Assembly: GCA_046081705.1 (NCBI GenBank)
Contig: JBJTWK010000119.1
Span: forward strand, 1 to 27,030
Direction of reading: 5' to 3'
Origin: IMCC26256 sp046081705
GTDB taxonomy: Bacteria > Actinomycetota > Acidimicrobiia > IMCC26256
DNA length: 27,030 nt
Of this stretch, positions 1-6,912 are shown one piece after another; within the stretch, counting starts at the first letter, position 1, and the number at the start of each line of letters is the position of its first letter. The position numbers and the translations under genes were made by a program. The notes under the pieces were generated by a model. The model was not told the origin of the DNA. It saw only the letters and a list, made by a program, of their open reading frames with translations, and did not search any database.

Positions 1-206
1 TCGGCCGACGTGTGGACCCCGTCGTCCCAGGCCTGCTTGCGGGAGATCTCCCCGATCCCGAGGGCCTTCGCCCCGGCGGCCTTGCGTTCGATGCGTTCGA
101 TGCTCCGCACGAACGACCGCAGACCCGGTGCACTCATGCACGCGACATCGAGGCTCGCGATCACTGCATCGAGCAGTTCCTCGACCTCGAACACCGTCGC
201 TTCCAT
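1..206 (-). CDS. DUF222 / HNH endonuclease-type protein, N-terminal fragment
   Basis: Only the first 68 codons lie in the window; the gene runs off the left edge. The visible protein contains an alpha-helical stretch with IERIERKAAGAKALGIG (about residues 33-49) followed by W-x3-G-x3-SA (WDDGVHTSA). This pattern is characteristic of the DUF222 (13E12 repeat) region that precedes a C-terminal HNH nuclease domain in a large actinobacterial family; the HNH part itself is not visible, so nuclease function is inference. ATG at 206 is preferred because TTGAAT (214-219 on the minus strand) lies 7 bases upstream, the spacing seen for leaderless genes elsewhere in the window; an in-frame ATG at 215 is the alternative. 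No Shine-Dalgarno is visible for either. These genes are multi-copy and often variable between strains. Confidence 0.6.
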   Translation of the reverse strand, partial: MEATVFEVEELLDAVIASLDVACMSAPGLRSFVRSIERIERKAAGAKALGIGEISRKQAWDDGVHTSA

Positions 207-251
207 GTCGTGCATTCAACACGGAGGGTCGGACATGAACGAGGAGTGGCA

Positions 252-283
252 CGCGTGACGCGTGTGGTCCCATGCGTCACATG
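252..283. repeat. imperfect inverted repeat over the thioesterase stop codon
   Basis: Arms 252-264 and 271-283 flank a 6-base loop. On the plus strand they give ten Watson-Crick pairs, two G-U pairs and one C-A mismatch. The right arm covers the thioesterase stop codon (277-279). There is no T-run, so it could be a GC-rich terminator-like hairpin for the thioesterase transcript or a chance structure. Confidence 0.3.
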
Positions 284-1083
284 CGACGCGCCCGCCCCAG
301 CCCCTCCTGCGCGACGGTCGCGACGTGCACGCCGTCCTCGGTGAACACGCGTGCGAAGGCGTGGCCGCGCGAGTTCGCGATCCCGCTGCCCTCGAGATCG
401 AAGAGCAGCCACTGGTCGGCGCGTACCGGTCGGTGGAACCAGACCGCGTGGTCGAGGGAGGCGTTCATCATGGCGTCCCAGTTGCCGGCGAGCGAGTGGG
501 GGAGCAGGGCCACGCCGAGGAGGTCCTCGTCGGAGAGGTACGCGAGCGCACAAGCGTGCACCATCGGATCGTCGTCGAGGTCGCCGGTCACTCTGAGCCA
601 GGAGGTCGCCCTCGGGGCCGGGTCGAGACCGTGGCGGACGAACCGGTGATCGAAGAACAGATCGGTCGGGACGGACTCGAGGCCCTCGGGACCCGGCGTG
701 TCCGGCGGGAACGGACGGGCCTGGGCCTCCTCGCCGTCCTCGTCGGCCTGGAACGACGCGATGAGGTTGAGGATCGCGCCGCCCGCCTGGTAGGCGACGA
801 CCTGACGGGTCGTGAACGACCGACCGTCACGGACCCGTTCGACCTCGTAGAGGACGGGTTGGCGTTCGTCGCCGGCGCGAACGAAGTAGGCGTGGAAGGA
901 GTGCACGCGATGTGCGGCCTCGACGGTGAGTCCGGCGGCGCGGAGTGCCTGGGAGACGACCTGCCCGCCGTAGATCCGACCCCACCCGAGGTTCGGTCCG
1001 GCGCCGAGGAAGGCGTCCGGCTTCACGGGTTCGAGTTCGAGCAGGCTGCGCAGGGAGTCGACCCGGTGGATGCTGACGCTCAC
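277..1083 (-). CDS. tesB: acyl-CoA thioesterase II (TesB-like)
   Basis: Predicted cytoplasmic enzyme that hydrolyses acyl-CoA to free fatty acid and CoA. The 268-residue protein has the double-hotdog layout: N-terminal GRIYGGQVVSQAL (about 35-47) and HSFHAYFVRAGD (61-72), C-terminal SLDHAVWFHRP (209-219) and VAQEGL (257-262). Against E. coli TesB the catalytic Asp (D211) and Gln (Q259) are present, while the Thr is replaced by Ser (S233), a conservative change. Length is slightly below the usual 285 or so. It begins with GTG at 1083, no Shine-Dalgarno, and an extended -10-like element 6 bases upstream. It is divergent from the ATP-grasp gene, with about 67 bases between start codons. Family assignment is secure; the physiological substrate is not. 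Confidence 0.93.
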   Translation of the reverse strand: MSVSIHRVDSLRSLLELEPVKPDAFLGAGPNLGWGRIYGGQVVSQALRAAGLTVEAAHRVHSFHAYFVRAGDERQPVLYEVERVRDGRSFTTRQVVAYQAGGAILNLIASFQADEDGEEAQARPFPPDTPGPEGLESVPTDLFFDHRFVRHGLDPAPRATSWLRVTGDLDDDPMVHACALAYLSDEDLLGVALLPHSLAGNWDAMMNASLDHAVWFHRPVRADQWLLFDLEGSGIANSRGHAFARVFTEDGVHVATVAQEGLGRARRM

Positions 1084-1089
1084 GGCCGC

Positions 1090-1099
1090 AGCCTGCCAC
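1090..1099 (-). promoter_or_regulatory. extended -10 candidate for the TesB-like gene
   Basis: Minus-strand GTGGCAGGCT ends 6 bases before the GTG start at 1083. Read as TGG+CAGGCT it resembles an extended -10 (TGn plus hexamer). The same ten bases, with one or two changes, precede three other genes in the window. Confidence 0.45.
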
Positions 1100-1132
1100 G
1101 CCGGCCCGGCCGGCCCCCCACTGCGCCGACGG

Positions 1133-1142
1133 GTGGCAGGAT
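1133..1142 (+). promoter_or_regulatory. extended -10 candidate for the ATP-grasp gene
   Basis: GTGGCAGGAT ends 8 bases before GTG 1151. With the divergent copy at 1090-1099 it creates a perfect 8-bp inverted repeat (1092-1099 and 1133-1140) across the divergent promoter region. Confidence 0.45.
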
Positions 1143-1150
1143 CGATGGCC

Positions 1151-2020
1151 GTGACCGCCGAGATCGCGCTCGTGACCGCCGCCGTGGCCCGGTCCCACGA
1201 CGCGGACCTCGCGCCGACCGCCGCCGGTCTCGGTGGGATCGGCCTGTCGACGGCGATCGTCGACTGGGACGATCCGACGGTCGACTGGGGATCGTTCCGG
1301 CTCGCCCTCGTGCGCTCGCCCTGGGACTACACCCGACGCCTCGCCGAGTACCTCTCGTGGATCGACCGGGTCGCCGCGGCCACGATCCTCGTGAACGAGC
1401 CCGCGGTGCTGCGGTGGTGCTCCGACAAGCACTACCTCGTCGAACTGGCCGAGCGGGGCGGCCCCGTCATCCCGACCACCCTGCTGCACCCGGGCGACCC
1501 GATCGTGCTGCCCGAGGCGTCCGAGTTCGTCGTGAAGCCCACGGTGTCGGCGGGGGCGCGGGACACCGAACGGCACACGCACGAGGGTCGGGCCGGTGCG
1601 ATCGACCACATCGGACGACTCCACGCCGCGGGCCGCGACGTCGTGGTGCAGCCGTACCTCGCCGGGGTCGAGCGGCGCGGCGAGACCGCGGTCATCTGCT
1701 TCGACGGCGAGCCGAGCCACGCCATCCGCAAGGGGCCGATCCTCGTCGAGGGGGTGCGCGAGGTCGTCGACGACCTGTACGCGGTCGAGGACATCACGGC
1801 CCGGACCGCGACCGCCGACGAGCTCGCGGTCGCCCGGCGGGTGCTCGATCTGCTGCCGTTCGACGCGCCGCCGACCTACGCCCGGATCGACCTCATCGAG
1901 GACGACGCAGGGCGACCCCTCGTGCTCGAGGTGGAGGCGAACGAACCGTCGCTCTTCCTCGCCGAGGACCCCGGATCCTCGGCGCGACTCGCGGCGGCGG
2001 TCGCGCGTCGGCTCGGCTGA
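1151..2020 (+). CDS. ATP-grasp ligase family protein (RimK/DcsG-like)
   Basis: Predicted ATP-dependent carboxylate-amine (or thiol) ligase: the ATP-grasp fold activates a carboxylate as acyl phosphate and couples it to a nucleophile. In the 289-residue protein an N-terminal pre-grasp domain ends near DKHYL (K93); ATP-binding residues lie in EFVVKPTVSAGARDT (125-139, K129) and VVVQPYLAGVERRGE (164-178); the metal-binding end is YARIDLI followed by LEVEANEPSLFL (259-270, E260/E262/N264). The layout is like the small ATP-grasp group containing the D-cycloserine ligase DcsG, but the substrate cannot be read from sequence. GTG 1151 is chosen over ATG 1145 because the -10-like element ends at 1142, placing transcription start near 1149; the choice is uncertain. 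It is followed after 20 bases by a sulfotransferase and then an exporter. Confidence 0.82.
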   Translation: MTAEIALVTAAVARSHDADLAPTAAGLGGIGLSTAIVDWDDPTVDWGSFRLALVRSPWDYTRRLAEYLSWIDRVAAATILVNEPAVLRWCSDKHYLVELAERGGPVIPTTLLHPGDPIVLPEASEFVVKPTVSAGARDTERHTHEGRAGAIDHIGRLHAAGRDVVVQPYLAGVERRGETAVICFDGEPSHAIRKGPILVEGVREVVDDLYAVEDITARTATADELAVARRVLDLLPFDAPPTYARIDLIEDDAGRPLVLEVEANEPSLFLAEDPGSSARLAAAVARRLG

Positions 2021-2027
2021 CCCGGGC

Positions 2028-2033
2028 TAGCGT
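2028..2033 (+). promoter_or_regulatory. leaderless -10 (TAGCGT) for the sulfotransferase gene
   Basis: TAGCGT fits TAnnnT and ends 7 bases before GTG 2041. It lies in the 20-base gap after the ATP-grasp stop, so the sulfotransferase may be transcribed independently as well as by read-through. Confidence 0.55.
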
Positions 2034-2040
2034 CGCCGCC

Positions 2041-2940
2041 GTGGCCGACCAGCTGCCGAACCTCCTGCTCGCGGGCTTCCCGAAGACCGGCACCACCTCG
2101 CTCTTCACGCTGCTGGCGCGTCACCCCGATGTGGGGCCGTCGAGCGTCAAGGAGGCCGAGTACTTCCTGCCGGCGCGCTACGGCGAGGCGATGCGCCCCG
2201 TCGAGGAGTACGCAGCGCTGTTCGAGGGGACGGAGTCGGCGGCCGTCCGGATGGAGGCGACGCCTGCGTACGTCTACGGCGGTGCACCGGTCATCGGGGC
2301 CGTCCGCAACACGCTCGGCGCGCCGAAGGTGCTCTTCACGGTGCGCGAACCGGTGGGTCGGCTGCGTTCCTACTACCGGGCCCAGCAGGCCCGCCTCCGC
2401 ATCCCGATCGAGATGACGATGGAGGAGTACGTCGCCCGCGCCGCCACCATCGGGGAGTCCTCCCTCTCGGATCGAGCGGCGGACCCCTGGTTGGGGGTGC
2501 TCGGCGGTGAGTACTCGCGCTTCGTCCCGTCATGGGTCGACGCGTTCGATGTCCGGTTCGTGGCGTTCGATGAACTCGTCGATCACACCGAGCGCGTCCT
2601 CGTGGACCTTGCGGGCTGGCTCGGCATCGACCCGGCGCCGTTCGCGGGGATGGAACTGCCGCACGAGAACCCGTCCGTCCTCTACAGGGGCAAGGGGCTC
2701 CAGCGGTTCGCGCTGTCCTTCAACCATCGGCTCGAGCCGTTCCTGCGCCGCCACCCGGAGCTCAAGGCCCGGATGCGCGCCGCCTACTACCGCGTGAACG
2801 GCCGCGCCGTCCCGAAGGTGGAGTGGTCCCTCGACCCGGCGGTCGGCCAGCGGTACGCGGACACGAATGCGGCATTGGCCACGATCTGGACCGCGGTCGA
2901 TCCGGCGACGGTGCCCGCGTGGTTGACTCCCACCCCGTGA
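2041..2940 (+). CDS. PAPS-dependent sulfotransferase family protein
   Basis: Predicted to transfer a sulfuryl group from 3'-phosphoadenosine 5'-phosphosulfate to an alcohol or amine. The 299-residue protein carries the 5'-phosphosulfate loop AGFPKTGTTSLF (11-22, K15), the family's KEAEYF stretch (37-42), and the 3'-phosphate motif VREPVGRLRSYYR (101-113, R102/S110), as in carbohydrate and NodH-type sulfotransferases. No signal peptide or membrane segment is visible, so it is probably cytosolic. GTG 2041 is chosen because the P-loop starts 11 residues in, which is usual, and a TAnnnT element sits 7 bases upstream; there is no Shine-Dalgarno. Its stop overlaps the exporter start by 4 bases, implying coupled translation. 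The acceptor is unknown; the neighbouring ligase's product is a guess. Confidence 0.88.
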   Translation: MADQLPNLLLAGFPKTGTTSLFTLLARHPDVGPSSVKEAEYFLPARYGEAMRPVEEYAALFEGTESAAVRMEATPAYVYGGAPVIGAVRNTLGAPKVLFTVREPVGRLRSYYRAQQARLRIPIEMTMEEYVARAATIGESSLSDRAADPWLGVLGGEYSRFVPSWVDAFDVRFVAFDELVDHTERVLVDLAGWLGIDPAPFAGMELPHENPSVLYRGKGLQRFALSFNHRLEPFLRRHPELKARMRAAYYRVNGRAVPKVEWSLDPAVGQRYADTNAALATIWTAVDPATVPAWLTPTP

Positions 2941-4562
2941 CCGGCACCGAGACGACGCCGCGGGCCTCGGGCCTCGCGCACTGGTTCCCGATGCTCGTGC
3001 TCGCGGCCGCTCAGTTCGTGATGGTGCTCGACAGCACCGTCATGAACGTGTCGATCAGCACGGTCGTGAAGGATCTCGACACGACGATCCCCGACATGCA
3101 GATGGCGATCGCGTGCTTCACGCTCGTGATGGCGGCCTTCATGCTCGCCGGCGCCGGCCTCGGCAACCGGCTCGGTCGCCTGCGCACCTTCCGCATCGGC
3201 CTCGCGATCTACGCGATCGGCTCGGGGGCGACCGCGCTGGCCGTGGGCTTCCCGATGCTCTTCGTCGGCTGGTCGGTGATCGAGGGCCTCGGCGCAGTGC
3301 TCGTGATCCCGGCGATCGCCGCGCTCACCGCGGCGAACTACTCGGGTCGCGACCGTGCGCTCGCCTTCGGGATCCTCGGTGGGATCGCCGGCGCCGCCGC
3401 CGCGGCCGGTCCGGTCATCGGCGGATACATGACGACCTACCTCTCGTGGCGGTACGTCTTCGCCGCCGAGGTGGTCATCTGCCTCGCCGTGATCGCGGTG
3501 TCGCGGCGGATCGTGGCCGGCCCGCCCGTGGCGGTCGAGGGCCGGTTCGATCTCGTCGGCGTCGGCCTCTCGGCGCTCGGCTTCGGGACGATCGTCATCT
3601 CGCTGGTCAAGGCGGGCCAGTGGGGTTGGGTCAAGCCGCGGTCGGCGCCCTTCGAGGTGCTCGGCTTCTCGCCCACGATCCCGCTCGTCGTGGCGGGACT
3701 CTTCGTGCTGTGGGGCTTCCTCGAGTGGGAGACGCGGGCGGCGGCGCGGGGCGACGCCCTGCTCGACCCGGCGATGCTCCGGATCGGGTCGCTCGCCGAC
3801 GGACTCGGCACCCTGACCATCCAGCAGTTCGTCATCGGCGGCGTGTTCTTCGTCCTGCCGCTGTACCTCCAGATCGTCCTCGGCCTCGATGCGCTCGGAG
3901 CCGGCCTCAAGATCCTGCCGCTGTCGATCGCGCTGTTCGTCGCGTCGTTCGCGGGCGCCGCGCTGGCCAGCCGGTTCGCGCCGAGGGTGCTCGTGCGCGT
4001 CGGCGTGATGGTGGTCGTCGTCGGCATCGTCGGGTGCGTCGGCACGATCGACCTCCAGCTCGACCGAGTGCCGTTCGCCGCGTCGATGGCGGTCATCGGA
4101 CTCGGGCTCGGCCTGTGCCTCTCGCAGATCGGGAACGTGCTGCAGTCCTCGGTCGACGTCTCACGCAGCAACGAGGTCGGCGGTCTCCAGGGCACCGCCC
4201 AGAACATCGGCGCGTCCCTCGGCACCGCCGTGATCGGTGCGATCCTGCTGTCGGGTCTCGGCCTCTCGTTCACGAACGCGGTGCAGGCCGATCCGCGGAT
4301 CCCGGCGAGCGTCAAGGCCGAGGTTCGGGCGACGACGTCGAACGGCGTCGCGTTCATCTCCTCGGAGCAGGCCGCGGCCGCGCTCGAGGCCGCCGGCGTG
4401 CCGGAGGCCGACCGGGCGCCGCTCCTCGACGCGTACGAGTCGTCCCAGATCCAGGCGCTGAAGACGTCGCTGGCCTGCGTGGCCCTCGTCGGCCTGCTGG
4501 CGTTCGTGACGAGCCGACGGATCCAGCGCAGTGTGCTCGCAGGGCCGGTCGCAGCCGACTGA
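2937..4562 (+). CDS. MFS transporter, DHA2 (14-helix, EmrB/QacA-type) family
   Basis: Predicted inner-membrane drug/proton antiporter or metabolite exporter. The 541-residue protein has about 14 hydrophobic segments. Landmarks are LDSTVMNVSISTV in helix 1 (the DHA2 motif with acidic residue), GNRLGRLRTFRIG after helix 2 (motif A), the helix-5 region with AAAAGPVIGGYM (motif C, antiporters), and WRYVFAAEV. GTG 2937 is chosen because GTGA overlaps the sulfotransferase stop TGA by 4 bases and places the first helix about 15 residues in; in-frame GTG further upstream is possible. It has no promoter of its own that I can see. In context it is the likely exporter for whatever the ligase and sulfotransferase make; general multidrug efflux is the alternative. 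Confidence 0.9.
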   Translation: MTGTETTPRASGLAHWFPMLVLAAAQFVMVLDSTVMNVSISTVVKDLDTTIPDMQMAIACFTLVMAAFMLAGAGLGNRLGRLRTFRIGLAIYAIGSGATALAVGFPMLFVGWSVIEGLGAVLVIPAIAALTAANYSGRDRALAFGILGGIAGAAAAAGPVIGGYMTTYLSWRYVFAAEVVICLAVIAVSRRIVAGPPVAVEGRFDLVGVGLSALGFGTIVISLVKAGQWGWVKPRSAPFEVLGFSPTIPLVVAGLFVLWGFLEWETRAAARGDALLDPAMLRIGSLADGLGTLTIQQFVIGGVFFVLPLYLQIVLGLDALGAGLKILPLSIALFVASFAGAALASRFAPRVLVRVGVMVVVVGIVGCVGTIDLQLDRVPFAASMAVIGLGLGLCLSQIGNVLQSSVDVSRSNEVGGLQGTAQNIGASLGTAVIGAILLSGLGLSFTNAVQADPRIPASVKAEVRATTSNGVAFISSEQAAAALEAAGVPEADRAPLLDAYESSQIQALKTSLACVALVGLLAFVTSRRIQRSVLAGPVAAD

Positions 4563-4589
4563 CCGCGGTGCCGTGGACATCGTCGAGGC

Positions 4590-4606
4590 CCGCCATGGCC
4601 CGGCGG
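4590..4606. terminator. short GC hairpin between convergent genes
   Basis: CCGCC (4590-4594) and GGCGG (4602-4606) pair around a 7-base loop in the 50-base gap between the convergent exporter and EamA genes. It has only five pairs and no T-run, so it is a weak bidirectional terminator candidate. Confidence 0.25.
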
Positions 4607-4612
4607 ACCGGT

Positions 4613-5563
4613 TCAGCCGTTCTCGGCGACCAACTCGAGTTCGGCCCGGTGCTCCATCCGGGCGATGGCGAGGAGTGACACGAGGACCACGGCGGCCCCG
4701 GCGAAGGCGGCGGTCGAGGTCTCCTCGCCGAGGATGAACACCGCTCCGAGGAAGCCGGTGACCGGGATGAGCGCCAGGAACTGCGCCGTCGTGCCCGGGC
4801 TCACATGGCGCAACGAGGTGAGGTACAGCCAGAAGGTGAGCGACGAGGTGGCGATCCCGATGACCGGCACGGCGAACCACACCCCGGCGGGTTCGGCGTG
4901 ACCGACCCCGCCGATGGCGGTCACGAGGAGGAGCGGCGGCGCGATCACGGCGTACGCGAACAGTTGCTGCAGGAACGTGACGGCCAGCGGCGGATGGTCG
5001 GCGACGAACCGACTGCTGCCGACCACGTAGAGCGACGCGAACACGAAACCGAGCGCCACCGCGGCGTCGCCGAGCCAGGTCGCGCCGCTCGAGTCGGCGT
5101 TCGCGGCCACGACGATGATCGTGCCGATGAGCGCCGTGCCCATCGGGAGGAAGAGTCGGACGGGGAGCGGTGATCGGATGAGGACCCAGGCGAGGAGGGC
5201 GATCATGAGTGGTTCGGTCGCCCCGATCAGTGACGCATGCGTGACCGACGTGTGGGCGAGTCCCCAGTTCATGATCAGGTAGGTGAGCCCGGGCTCGAGC
5301 ACGCCGAGCAGCCCGATGCGCCAGTGCTCCCGCGGGGACAACCAGCCGGTCCGCAGGATGCGGCACATGATGGCGAGGAACGCCACGCTCGTGCCGATCT
5401 CGATGAGCGTGAAGGCCGCCACCGACACGCCGCGGTCGAGCACGACGTGGGTGACGATGTTGCCGAAGCCCCAGAGCACCGCGGCGCCCGCCGCGGTCAC
5501 GACCCCGATGGTGGCGGAGCGGCTCGTACCGGCCGGAGCCGACGCGTGGGGGCTCGGGTTCAC
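4613..5563 (-). CDS. EamA/DMT-family transporter (10-helix)
   Basis: Predicted inner-membrane drug/metabolite transporter. The 316-residue protein has about ten hydrophobic segments in two EamA repeats: the first begins at VVTAAGAAVLWGFGNIV (about 21-37), with the end-of-repeat signature GATEPLMIALLAWVLI; the second contains FWLYLTSLRHVSPGTTAQF and ends with FILGEETSTAAFAGAAVVL. Both repeats keep the helix-4 and helix-9 pattern typical of the family. Start is GTG 5563; TACCGT lies 6 bases upstream and no Shine-Dalgarno is present. It lies 25 bases downstream of the DCC-family gene on the same strand, with its own promoter-like element. Substrate unknown; amino acid or nucleoside export is common for the family. 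Confidence 0.9.
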   Translation of the reverse strand: MNPSPHASAPAGTSRSATIGVVTAAGAAVLWGFGNIVTHVVLDRGVSVAAFTLIEIGTSVAFLAIMCRILRTGWLSPREHWRIGLLGVLEPGLTYLIMNWGLAHTSVTHASLIGATEPLMIALLAWVLIRSPLPVRLFLPMGTALIGTIIVVAANADSSGATWLGDAAVALGFVFASLYVVGSSRFVADHPPLAVTFLQQLFAYAVIAPPLLLVTAIGGVGHAEPAGVWFAVPVIGIATSSLTFWLYLTSLRHVSPGTTAQFLALIPVTGFLGAVFILGEETSTAAFAGAAVVLVSLLAIARMEHRAELELVAENG

Positions 5564-5569
5564 GCGGCG

Positions 5570-5575
5570 ACGGTA
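5570..5575 (-). promoter_or_regulatory. leaderless -10 (TACCGT) for the EamA gene
   Basis: Minus-strand TACCGT fits TAnnnT and ends 6 bases before GTG 5563. Confidence 0.5.
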
Positions 5576-5588
5576 GCCGTGGTCGCGC

Positions 5589-5981
5589 TCAGGCCCCGGT
5601 GATCCCGGGCGCCGTGGCGCAGGCCGGTGTCGACCCGGGCAGACGATGCCGGTGACGGGCCACGAACGCGTACCCGGGCCGCGCGGCGCGGCGGACGCCC
5701 GGGAGGCCGAGCGCCCGTCCGAGCAGGCGCGCCCACCCGGTCGCCGACCGGAGGGCCGCGGCCACCGCCTGCTCGCCCCGTGCTGCGGAGCCGTCGGTCC
5801 CGATCCACCACGCCGCCGCCTCGACGTCGGCCCGGGTGAGGCCGAGGGCGGCGAGTTCGGCGTCGTCGAAGGAAGCCCCCGGGCGGATGCGGGCGGTCCC
5901 GGGGCGCCACCGGGCCTCGATCCACCGGGCCGAGCGGGTGCAGAACCCGCAGTCCCCGTCGTAGATGAGCGTCGGCGTCAC
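5589..5981 (-). CDS. DCC-family (DUF393) thiol-disulfide oxidoreductase
   Basis: Small 130-residue protein of the DUF393 family, named after its conserved DxxCxxC segment. The N-terminus is LIYDGDCGFCTRSARW (5-20), with Asp8 and the C11-x2-C14 pair right after the first beta strand, as in thioredoxin-like folds. The rest is a mostly helical domain ending in RRAARPGYAFVARHRHRLP; the basic YxxxxxHRHRLP-type tail is also usual for the family. Partner and redox role are not established for most members. GTG 5981 is chosen because it puts the beta strand at the very start and has TACGCT 6 bases upstream. It is divergent from the DUF1295 gene, with 75 bases between the two starts. Confidence 0.85.
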   Translation of the reverse strand: MTPTLIYDGDCGFCTRSARWIEARWRPGTARIRPGASFDDAELAALGLTRADVEAAAWWIGTDGSAARGEQAVAAALRSATGWARLLGRALGLPGVRRAARPGYAFVARHRHRLPGSTPACATAPGITGA

Positions 5982-5987
5982 GTCGGC

Positions 5988-5993
5988 AGCGTA
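5988..5993 (-). promoter_or_regulatory. leaderless -10 (TACGCT) for the DCC-family gene
   Basis: Minus-strand TACGCT ends 6 bases before GTG 5981. The divergent DUF1295 gene has the identical hexamer at the identical spacing. Confidence 0.55.
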
Positions 5994-6044
5994 CGCCCGC
6001 GCCCGCCGGACGGCGGCTCGGGCCGTGCCACCGTGCTCGCGGCA

Positions 6045-6050
6045 TACGCT
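6045..6050 (+). promoter_or_regulatory. leaderless -10 (TACGCT) for the DUF1295 gene
   Basis: TACGCT ends 6 bases before GTG 6057, mirroring the divergent promoter at 5988-5993. Confidence 0.55.
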
Positions 6051-6056
6051 CCGTCC

Positions 6057-6848
6057 GTGACGTCCGGCATCCTCCTCAGCCTCGTCGCGGTCGCAGTGAC
6101 GATCACGGCTGCGTTCCTCGTCGGTCGGGTGCGGCACCGGTACCGGGACATCGACGTGTTCTGGCCGCTCGGGTTCGTCGCGGTCGCGATCGCCGGGTTC
6201 GTCGCCACGGGCGGGACCGACGCGGACACGGTGCAGCGCTTCCTGCTGCTCGCGACCGTCACCCTGTGGGGCGGCCGGCTCGCCACCCACCTCGCGTGGC
6301 GGAGTCGGGGGCAGGGTGAGGACCCGCGCTACGAGGCGATCATGCGGTCCTCGCAGGGACCGGGTGAGCCGTGGGCCGCGATCCGCAAGGTGTACGCGCT
6401 CCAGGCGCTGCTGCTCTGGTTCATCTCGCTGCCGATCACGGTCGGCATGCACGCCCCCGACCCGATCCGGGGCCTGCAGGTCCTCGGGGCGGTGGTCTGG
6501 TTCGTGGGGTGGGCGATCGAGGGTGTGGCCGACAAGCAGCTCACCGATTTCCTCGCCGATCCGTCCAGTCGCGGTCGTGTGCTCGACTCCGGACTGTGGG
6601 CGTGGTCACGGCACCCCAACTACTTCGGGGACGCGACGGCCTGGTGGGGCATGTTCCTCATCGCGGCCGCGGGCGGGTGGGCGCTGCTCACCGTGCTCTC
6701 GCCGCTCCTCATGACCCGGCTGCTCACGAGCGTGTCGGGCAAGCCGATGCTCGAGCACCGGCTGCGCCGGACCCGCGCCGGGTACGAGGAGTACGTGGCC
6801 CGGACCTCGGGGTTCGTGCCCCGCCCGCCCCGCCGCCGGTCCGCCTGA
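6057..6848 (+). CDS. DUF1295 family membrane protein (steroid 5-alpha-reductase-like)
   Basis: 263-residue integral membrane protein with about six hydrophobic segments. Family landmarks are RDIDVFWPLGF (30-40), WGGRLATHLAWR (71-82), EGVADKQLTDF (155-165), and the C-terminal DSGLWAWSRHPNYFGD (177-192) followed by WWGMF, which is the conserved NADPH-side signature shared by DUF1295, steroid 5-alpha reductases and isoprenylcysteine methyltransferases. Reduction of a lipid double bond is therefore the best guess, but no member-specific substrate is visible. GTG 6057 is chosen on its promoter spacing; GTG 6033 would add eight residues. The next gene downstream has its own promoter-like element. 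Confidence 0.87.
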   Translation: MTSGILLSLVAVAVTITAAFLVGRVRHRYRDIDVFWPLGFVAVAIAGFVATGGTDADTVQRFLLLATVTLWGGRLATHLAWRSRGQGEDPRYEAIMRSSQGPGEPWAAIRKVYALQALLLWFISLPITVGMHAPDPIRGLQVLGAVVWFVGWAIEGVADKQLTDFLADPSSRGRVLDSGLWAWSRHPNYFGDATAWWGMFLIAAAGGWALLTVLSPLLMTRLLTSVSGKPMLEHRLRRTRAGYEEYVARTSGFVPRPPRRRSA

Positions 6849-6899
6849 CCGACTGCGATCCGCCCGGTTCGCGTGGTTCCGGCCCGTCCGGGGCGCACC

Positions 6900-6905
6900 T
6901 ACGCT
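6900..6905 (+). promoter_or_regulatory. leaderless -10 (TACGCT) for the stand-alone thioesterase
   Basis: TACGCT ends 7 bases before GTG 6913; it is the third occurrence of this exact hexamer at a leaderless position in the window. Confidence 0.55.
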
Positions 6906-6912
6906 GCGTGAC

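Noticed and set aside
262..2940. A single plus-strand frame open from 262 to 2940
   Set aside because: Only the last 900 bases (sulfotransferase) have recognisable protein motifs; the rest is antisense to the TesB-like gene or out of frame with the ATP-grasp gene, giving Arg/Gly/Pro-rich translation typical of GC-rich shadow frames.
5646..6056. N-terminal extension of the DUF1295 protein back to 5646
   Set aside because: The extension is antisense to the DCC-family gene, has no domain, and would bypass the TACGCT element at 6045-6050.
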